10,675 nt of DNA from JANNFX01 sp031380225 (GTDB lineage: Bacteria > Pseudomonadota > Alphaproteobacteria > Rhizobiales > Hyphomicrobiaceae), in contig JANNFX010000129.1 of NCBI GenBank assembly GCA_031380225.1, positions 1 to 10,675 on the forward strand. Direction: 5' to 3'. Positions 6,538-10,675 of the stretch are shown one piece after another. Under the pieces are notes generated by a model. That model saw only the letters and a list, made by a program, of their open reading frames with translations, was not told the DNA's origin and did no database searches. Numbering within the stretch: the stretch's first letter is position 1; each line of letters begins with the position of its first letter. A program made the position numbers and the translations under genes.

Positions 6538-8292
6538 TTATCGCCGGCCACCTCTTATAAACCCAGGTAATTCAGCGGTTTCTGGAATGGCTTGCGGACC
6601 CATTTGACGCCCAAAGCCATCGTCCGTGTTCGGAGCAGCCCTTGCAGAATTACCTTGCTCCGTGCTCGTTGTATTCGATTTCGTGCTTTGCGAATCACTT
6701 TGGCCGCTCAAACGGCCGGCGAATCGGCCGAACCATCCGGTCTTACGCTCGGCCGTTTCGGGCCTGCGCGGCGCGGCCAAAACCCGAGGCGGGCCTTGGT
6801 CGGGCCAGCCTGATTTCTTGGCGTGATAGTCGCGCTGCCCAACTACCGGAAAATCCGAAACGTCTGGGATGCGGCGGCCTGCTCCACGAACGTCAACTGG
6901 CGGCAACGGGGCGAACGGCGGCGGCGATGCTTGATACTGCCCAACATCAAATTGCACCGCAAATGGCGCCGGCTGTAAGTTTACAGTTTCCTCAATCAGA
7001 ACATTGCCAGGCGCCATCCACGGCGTTGGCGCGCGAGGTGGCATTTGCGCGGCAGGTGCAGGAGCTTGCGCTGAATTAGTCTTGCGCGTTTCCGGCCACG
7101 CCCAAGCTTTGGCATCGGCAACCGGCTGGGCTGGCATTTCAAGAATTCCAGCGAGACGGTTTTGGAGGTCATTTGCCATTTGAGAAGGGTCGGGCCGCGG
7201 GCCGTTCGACAATGGCGGCAACGGCGGCGGGCTCAGCATGTGATCAATGGCGGACGCGACTGGTGAGTTCGGAGCAAGCTGCGACATCGGCCGTGTGCCC
7301 GATTGTGCTGCCTGTTGGACCGCGGGATTTCGCGCCATACCTGACGCAACTATCGAAACTCTAACCTTGTCGCCAAGCGTTTCATCGAAGGTCGCGCCGA
7401 CAATGATCACCGCTTCGGGATCGACTTCTTGGCGGACGCGATTTGCCGCTTCGTCGACTTCGTAAAGCGTCAGAGTGTTGCCGCCGGTGATGGCCAGCAG
7501 CAGGCCCTTAGCGCCAGCCAGCGTCACATCTTCGAGCAAGGGATTGGATATGGCTTCTTCGGCAGCAGCAGATGCGCGGCCAGGACCTTTGGCTTCGCCC
7601 GTACCCATCATCGCCGTACCCATGCCGGTCATGATGGTGCGAACGTCTGCGAAGTCGAGATTGATCAGGCCGTCCTTGACGATCAAATCAACAATACAGG
7701 CGACGCCCGAATAGAGCACGTGGTCGGCCAGGATGAACGCTTCGGCGAATGTCGTCTTGTCGTTGGCGATCCGGAACAAGTTCTGGTTCGGAATGACGAT
7801 CAGCGTATCGACGTTGTCGCGCAACCGCCGGACGCCCTCATCGGCCAAACGCTGGCGGCGAAGGCCTTCGAATTGGAACGGCCGTGTCACCACGCCAACT
7901 GTCAAAATTCCCATTTCTCTAGCCGTGCGCGCGATGATCGCTGCAGCGCCGGTTCCCGTGCCGCCGCCCATTCCGGCAGCAACGAACACCATATGCGAGC
8001 CAGCAATAACTTTACGGATTTCTTCGATGGCTTCTTCGGCGGCGGCTTCGCCGATTTCTGGTTTCGCCCCGGCGCCGAGGCCTTCGGTCAGTTTGACACC
8101 GAGCTGGACGCGATATTCGGCGCTCGAAGCGGCAAGGGACTGCGCGTCGGTGTTGGCGGCCACAAAGTCGACGTCTGTCAGTCCCGAAGCGATCATGTTG
8201 TTGATCGCGTTGCACCCCGCGCCACCAACCCCGATGACGGTGAGCTTCGGCTTCAAATCCTGAACAGGCGGCAAATTTGGTTTTGTTGTCAT
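6538..8292 (-). CDS. ftsZ: Cell division protein FtsZ (long form)
   Basis: Tubulin-like GTPase that polymerises into the Z-ring at midcell and recruits the divisome. The globular core (about 14-318) has the IGVGGAGCNA start, the GTP signature GGGTGTG at 109-115, RPFQFEG at 137-143, and the T7 loop NLDFADVR at 211-218 that completes GTP hydrolysis in the next subunit. A Pro/Ala-rich linker of about 250 residues follows. It ends in AELPGFIRGGRR, the C-terminal peptide that should bind FtsA and other membrane tethers. At 584 residues it is much longer than E. coli FtsZ (383), as in the main FtsZ of rhizobia. The linker holds a more ordered island, RRIPDVSDFPVVGQRDYHAK (473-492), and a basic aromatic stretch TGWFGRFAGRLSG (518-530). 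It starts at ATG 8292 with a weak GAGA ribosome site. The upstream gap carries CtrA-like and GANTC sites. Confidence 0.98.
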   Translation of the reverse strand: MTTKPNLPPVQDLKPKLTVIGVGGAGCNAINNMIASGLTDVDFVAANTDAQSLAASSAEYRVQLGVKLTEGLGAGAKPEIGEAAAEEAIEEIRKVIAGSHMVFVAAGMGGGTGTGAAAIIARTAREMGILTVGVVTRPFQFEGLRRQRLADEGVRRLRDNVDTLIVIPNQNLFRIANDKTTFAEAFILADHVLYSGVACIVDLIVKDGLINLDFADVRTIMTGMGTAMMGTGEAKGPGRASAAAEEAISNPLLEDVTLAGAKGLLLAITGGNTLTLYEVDEAANRVRQEVDPEAVIIVGATFDETLGDKVRVSIVASGMARNPAVQQAAQSGTRPMSQLAPNSPVASAIDHMLSPPPLPPLSNGPRPDPSQMANDLQNRLAGILEMPAQPVADAKAWAWPETRKTNSAQAPAPAAQMPPRAPTPWMAPGNVLIEETVNLQPAPFAVQFDVGQYQASPPPFAPLPPVDVRGAGRRIPDVSDFPVVGQRDYHAKKSGWPDQGPPRVLAAPRRPETAERKTGWFGRFAGRLSGQSDSQSTKSNTTSTEQGNSARAAPNTDDGFGRQMGPQAIPETAELPGFIRGGRR

Positions 8293-8312
8293 CGGACGTC
8301 TCGATACTGGGG

Positions 8313-8364
8313 GTTCAACGCAACGCGGGACCGCGACTCAGGCTGGAACTGATTGACGTTGAAC
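8313..8364 (-). promoter_or_regulatory. 8-bp inverted repeat in the ftsZ leader
   Basis: GTTCAACG (8313-8320) and its exact reverse complement CGTTGAAC (8357-8364) flank 36 bases that include a small CGCGG-GA-CCGCG element. If the ftsZ transcript starts at or above 8364, the arms could pair about 20 bases before the start codon. A chance match of this length in a gap this size is not rare, so the role is unproven. Confidence 0.25.
8335..8339. promoter_or_regulatory. GANTC site (CcrM methylation motif) before ftsZ
   Basis: GACTC lies 43 bases upstream of the ftsZ ATG. In alphaproteobacteria the cell-cycle methyltransferase CcrM methylates GANTC, and in Caulobacter methylation of such sites activates ftsZ. 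I saw no other GANTC in the gaps before lpxC or bamD. A single five-base site could be chance; its role is inferred. Confidence 0.4.
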
Positions 8365-8373
8365 TCCGGCCCG

Positions 8374-8388
8374 TTAACGAACCGTTAG
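8374..8388. promoter_or_regulatory. Near-consensus CtrA binding box before ftsZ
   Basis: The plus strand reads TTAA-N7-TTAG, and the minus strand CTAA-N7-TTAAC, 7 of 8 bases of the CtrA consensus TTAA-N7-TTAA with the exact 7-base spacing. It ends 81 bases upstream of the ftsZ start, in the only sizeable gap of the division genes. CtrA is the cell-cycle master regulator of alphaproteobacteria and represses ftsZ in Caulobacter. Binding here is inferred from the motif. Confidence 0.5.
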
Positions 8389-8463
8389 AACGCGACGTTT
8401 GGAGACTGAAACAGTTATGCTTGAAAACATGAATTGAACTGGACTTCCGGCCAGCAACGCCAA

Positions 8464-9699
8464 TCAGAAGCTACTCTTCAGCCACTCACCAACGCGACGT
8501 ACATAGGTGCCTTCATTCGACGAAGGCTTGACGCCAGCGTGATCCCGAAACGCTCCTGCCGCTGCCATCGCAACTCCTGCTGCCGTGGCAAGTGCCGGCG
8601 ACAACGCTGGTTTTGGCACGCCAACCAATTGCGGTACGAGGCCAACACGCACGGGGCACTGCAACACACTGCTTGCGAATTCGGCGAAGCCCGCCATTTG
8701 CGAGGCGCCGCCGGTCAAAACGATGGAAGATGCGGCCCCGTTGCGCCCGAAACCAGGACCAGCCCGGTTCATGAGCGAAACGAGAATGTCTGCAGATCGG
8801 CGGCGCAGGAGATCACCGAGGTGTGCTCGGGTCGCCTGTTGCATGCGGCCCTCAGACCCGGTTTCGGGATAAGAGAAAACCTCATGCTGATCAGACTGGG
8901 CACTGATTACATTGCCATAAATCACTTTGATTCGCTCGGCCTCATTGAGGGGCGTATGCAACGATTGGGCGATATCGGCGGTCATTTGGTGGCCGCCCTG
9001 AGGAATGACCGCCACATCGACCAACTGTCCAGCCGAAAACGCGGCCAACTTGGCCGTGCCGGCACCGATGTCGATCACTGTGACGCCGCTGTGCCGCTCG
9101 TCGATGGATGTCGCAGACAGCGCGCTCGCAAGCGGCGATGCGTAAAGACCGGCAACCGCTAGATGGCAGCGTTCGAGAACCAGCATCAGGTTTTGAATTG
9201 GAGCGCCGTCGGCGGTCACGGCATGAACTTCGGCCCGCATGGCGTTAGCCGCCATGCCCGCAGGATCGAGGCTGTTCGGAACGCCGTCAAGCTCGACCGT
9301 AATCCGGTTCATATGCAGCGCCATACGGCTGTCGCGTTCGGCATAAGCCCTGGCGCCCGACATCAAACGTGCGATGTCGTGATTGGAAACGCTGGCGGCC
9401 AAAATTTCAGTCGAAGCCGTAAACGTATTGGATCTAAGGCGCCCGCACGCGACCGCAACATAGAGCGACGCTAGAGTAACCCCGGCTGCCTTCTCGGCTT
9501 GCGCAATGGCAGCACGGATCGCCTGCTCGGCCTGCTCGAGATCAACGATGACGCCGGCCTTCACACCTTGTGATCTCTGGTGGCCGAAACCAAGCACACG
9601 CAATCCCGCCACGCTTTGCTCAGCGATCAGGCAGACAACCTTGCTCGATCCCGCATCAAGAATTCCAAAGGTCTGAGATGCTGGCTCAGCGAAATTCAT
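8464..9699 (-). CDS. ftsA: Cell division protein FtsA
   Basis: Actin-like ATPase that tethers FtsZ filaments to the inner membrane and helps activate septal wall synthesis. Of its 411 residues, the actin-fold motifs are visible: phosphate-1 ILDAGSSKVVCLIAE (13-27), phosphate-2 VIDIGAGTAKLA (208-219, with Ala where E. coli FtsA has Gly), the GGHQMTADIA block (235-244), and the adenosine motif IVLTGGASQMAGF (326-338). The extreme C-terminus, RRVGEWLKSSF, is the amphipathic membrane-targeting helix expected of FtsA, so the gene is complete. It starts at ATG 9699, whose A is also the last base of the ftsQ TGA stop (TGATG). GGAGAGAG three bases upstream (9703-9710) is a strong ribosome site, so translation is probably coupled to ftsQ. 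The gap after it has no strong terminator, so transcripts may read into ftsZ. Confidence 0.97.
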   Translation of the reverse strand: MNFAEPASQTFGILDAGSSKVVCLIAEQSVAGLRVLGFGHQRSQGVKAGVIVDLEQAEQAIRAAIAQAEKAAGVTLASLYVAVACGRLRSNTFTASTEILAASVSNHDIARLMSGARAYAERDSRMALHMNRITVELDGVPNSLDPAGMAANAMRAEVHAVTADGAPIQNLMLVLERCHLAVAGLYASPLASALSATSIDERHSGVTVIDIGAGTAKLAAFSAGQLVDVAVIPQGGHQMTADIAQSLHTPLNEAERIKVIYGNVISAQSDQHEVFSYPETGSEGRMQQATRAHLGDLLRRRSADILVSLMNRAGPGFGRNGAASSIVLTGGASQMAGFAEFASSVLQCPVRVGLVPQLVGVPKPALSPALATAAGVAMAAAGAFRDHAGVKPSSNEGTYVRRVGEWLKSSF

Positions 9700-10613
9700 C
9701 AGCTCTCTCCAGCGCGAACGGGCTGCGGCCGGACTGCGGTGCGGCCCGGGGCTCTGAGGTCGATGATGGTATTGGCGGTCTCAAGCAGTTTCGCCAGCCG
9801 CCCTCCTTCGGCCAACGCGTCCAGTCCAGCCGCTTCGCCGCCGGCCGGCAAATGCACGGTGATTGCGTTGGCGAGATGCAATGTCCAGCGGCGCTCGCTG
9901 ATCCGCTCGGCATAGTCGAGTTTGGATTTGAGGTCCGGATAGCGAGCCAGTTCGCTGAACAGTTCGTTCGCAGCAGTCGCCGCACCTTCGCCCGAAACAG
10001 CCGGCAGGCCGAGTTCGGAATTGCGATTGACGGCGGTGAGTACTCTACCGGACTTGTCAATCAGCAGTGTTTCAGAGCCGCGCCGCCAGACAGCAACAGC
10101 CTTGCGTTCGGAAACCTTGACGTCAAGCCGGTCGGGATAAACGCGGGTGATGTCCGCCGTCTCAATCCACGGCAAGCGCTCTAAGCGGCGGCGCACGCCA
10201 TCGGTATCGAAGCTGGCCAACGAGCGTGCGTTCGGCAAGTCGAGGGCATCGAAGATATCGCCATCGGCGGTGAACTTGTATCCGCTCAACACGACTGTAT
10301 CGATGCCGAAACCAGCGGTGCGGGCCCAGCCATCGAGCCCTGGCTTGGTCCAAGCAAAGGCCTGGGTCAGCGGTGTTCCGGTCAATATATTGAAAGCCGC
10401 CGCGCCTGTCAGAGCGACAAAGGCAGCAACAGCAAACTTCAATACGAACCAGCGCTTGCGGCCAATGCGGCGAGGCGTGTTGGAGCCGTTCGCGTCATAA
10501 GCATGGAGCGAAGCGTAAGTGCGGGCATCTGGGGTCGCGGCTGCCGCTTGCGGCCACCGTTGAGCACCCAGATCCTCTGCTACCTCGAACAACTCGCGTC
10601 CTCGATCATCCAA
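9699..10613 (-). CDS. ftsQ: Cell division protein FtsQ
   Basis: Bitopic inner-membrane protein that links the cytoplasmic Z-ring to the periplasmic divisome with FtsB and FtsL. Up to 304 residues: a cytoplasmic tail with a basic end (RRIGRKRW, 48-55), one membrane segment (about 56-78), a POTRA domain (about 102-171, from FGIDTVVLSGYKF to the conserved DVKVSERKAVAVWRRG at 164-179), and a beta domain ending in IDLRAPGRTAVR. There is no in-frame ATG before the membrane segment, so the start is non-ATG. TTG 10613 gives the longest plausible form, beginning DDRGREL. TTG 10592 gives 297 residues and has a perfect GAGGA six bases upstream, so it is a serious alternative. Either start lies inside the end of ddl. 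The gene ends by overlapping ftsA by one base. The product is certain; the start is not. Confidence 0.95.
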   Translation of the reverse strand: MDDRGRELFEVAEDLGAQRWPQAAAATPDARTYASLHAYDANGSNTPRRIGRKRWFVLKFAVAAFVALTGAAAFNILTGTPLTQAFAWTKPGLDGWARTAGFGIDTVVLSGYKFTADGDIFDALDLPNARSLASFDTDGVRRRLERLPWIETADITRVYPDRLDVKVSERKAVAVWRRGSETLLIDKSGRVLTAVNRNSELGLPAVSGEGAATAANELFSELARYPDLKSKLDYAERISERRWTLHLANAITVHLPAGGEAAGLDALAEGGRLAKLLETANTIIDLRAPGRTAVRPQPVRAGES

Positions 10614-10675
10614 CGCACCAGTGAGCCAAACGGCCAGCCAGCGTGGCCGGCGAGTTCAGGCACCAGCGACGTGCC
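10580..10675 (-). CDS. ddl: D-alanine--D-alanine ligase, C-terminal end (partial)
   Basis: Only the last 31 residues and a TAG stop lie in the window; the gene continues past base 10675. The frame reads GTSLVPELAGHAGWPFGSLV, then RWMIEDASCSR. The T-SL-P--A pattern matches the end of the ATP-grasp domain of Ddl, where GMT..S..P..A normally follows the metal-binding NxxPG motif (not visible here). Ddl joins two D-alanines with ATP to make the dipeptide used for the peptidoglycan stem. Its position immediately before ftsQ is the usual dcw order, and its 3' end overlaps ftsQ by 13 or 34 bases depending on the ftsQ start. The ddlA/ddlB paralogue cannot be told from this piece, but the context means the dcw copy (ddlB). 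Confidence 0.88.
   Translation of the reverse strand, partial: GTSLVPELAGHAGWPFGSLVRWMIEDASCSR
10599..10603 (-). promoter_or_regulatory. Ribosome binding site GAGGA for ftsQ (favours TTG 10592)
   Basis: GAGGA on the minus strand is followed by a six-base spacer (CGCGAG) and TTG at 10592. The other candidate, TTG 10613, has no purine-rich site upstream. The site lies within the last codons of ddl, which would couple ftsQ translation to ddl. Confidence 0.45.

Noticed and set aside
7429..8352. A 307-residue plus-strand reading frame opposite the start of ftsZ
   Set aside because: It lies fully against the well-supported ftsZ N-terminal half, its product shows no recognisable domain, and it lacks a plausible ribosome site. 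Long antisense frames are common opposite GC-rich genes with strong codon bias.
9570..10184. A 204-residue plus-strand frame across the ftsA-ftsQ junction
   Set aside because: It crosses two certain genes on the other strand and has no domain features.
1..10675. A novel defence, mobile or biosynthetic system
   Set aside because: All coding space is taken by recognisable housekeeping genes on one strand. There are no integrase, transposase, repeat arrays or orphan genes, and the gaps are too short to hide one.

Overview
The window reads as a chromosomal core region of an alphaproteobacterium, most likely of the order Hyphomicrobiales (Rhizobiales). Four things point there: the order ddl-ftsQ-ftsA-ftsZ-lpxC-bamD-ligA; an archaeal-type class I lysyl-tRNA synthetase; a long FtsZ linker ending in a LPGFIR-type tail; and a near-consensus CtrA box with a GANTC methylation site upstream of ftsZ. 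LpxC and BamD show a Gram-negative outer membrane. The long LigA suggests a relative of Methylobacteriaceae or Beijerinckiaceae, but that rests on memory only.

Every gene lies on the minus strand, so transcription runs from high to low coordinates. From 10675 down: the 3' end of ddl (D-Ala-D-Ala ligase), then ftsQ and ftsA in overlapping, translationally coupled order. A 171-base regulatory gap follows, then ftsZ. These genes are the end of the dcw (division and cell wall) cluster: Ddl supplies the peptidoglycan dipeptide, FtsZ forms the ring, FtsA anchors it to the membrane and FtsQ links it to the periplasmic machinery. After a palindrome and a 268-base gap comes lpxC (first committed step of lipid A synthesis), which ends in a strong hairpin terminator. 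Next is bamD (outer-membrane protein assembly lipoprotein), then ligA (NAD-dependent DNA ligase) and lysK (class I LysRS).

No mobile element, CRISPR array, tRNA, rRNA or phage gene is visible, and no CDS is broken. All intergenic gaps are under 300 bases. I found no undescribed multi-gene system. The points worth a second look are an apparent internal duplication of the helix-hairpin-helix part of LigA, the CtrA/CcrM-like signals before ftsZ, the absence of recN between bamD and ligA, and a non-ATG start of ftsQ inside the end of ddl.
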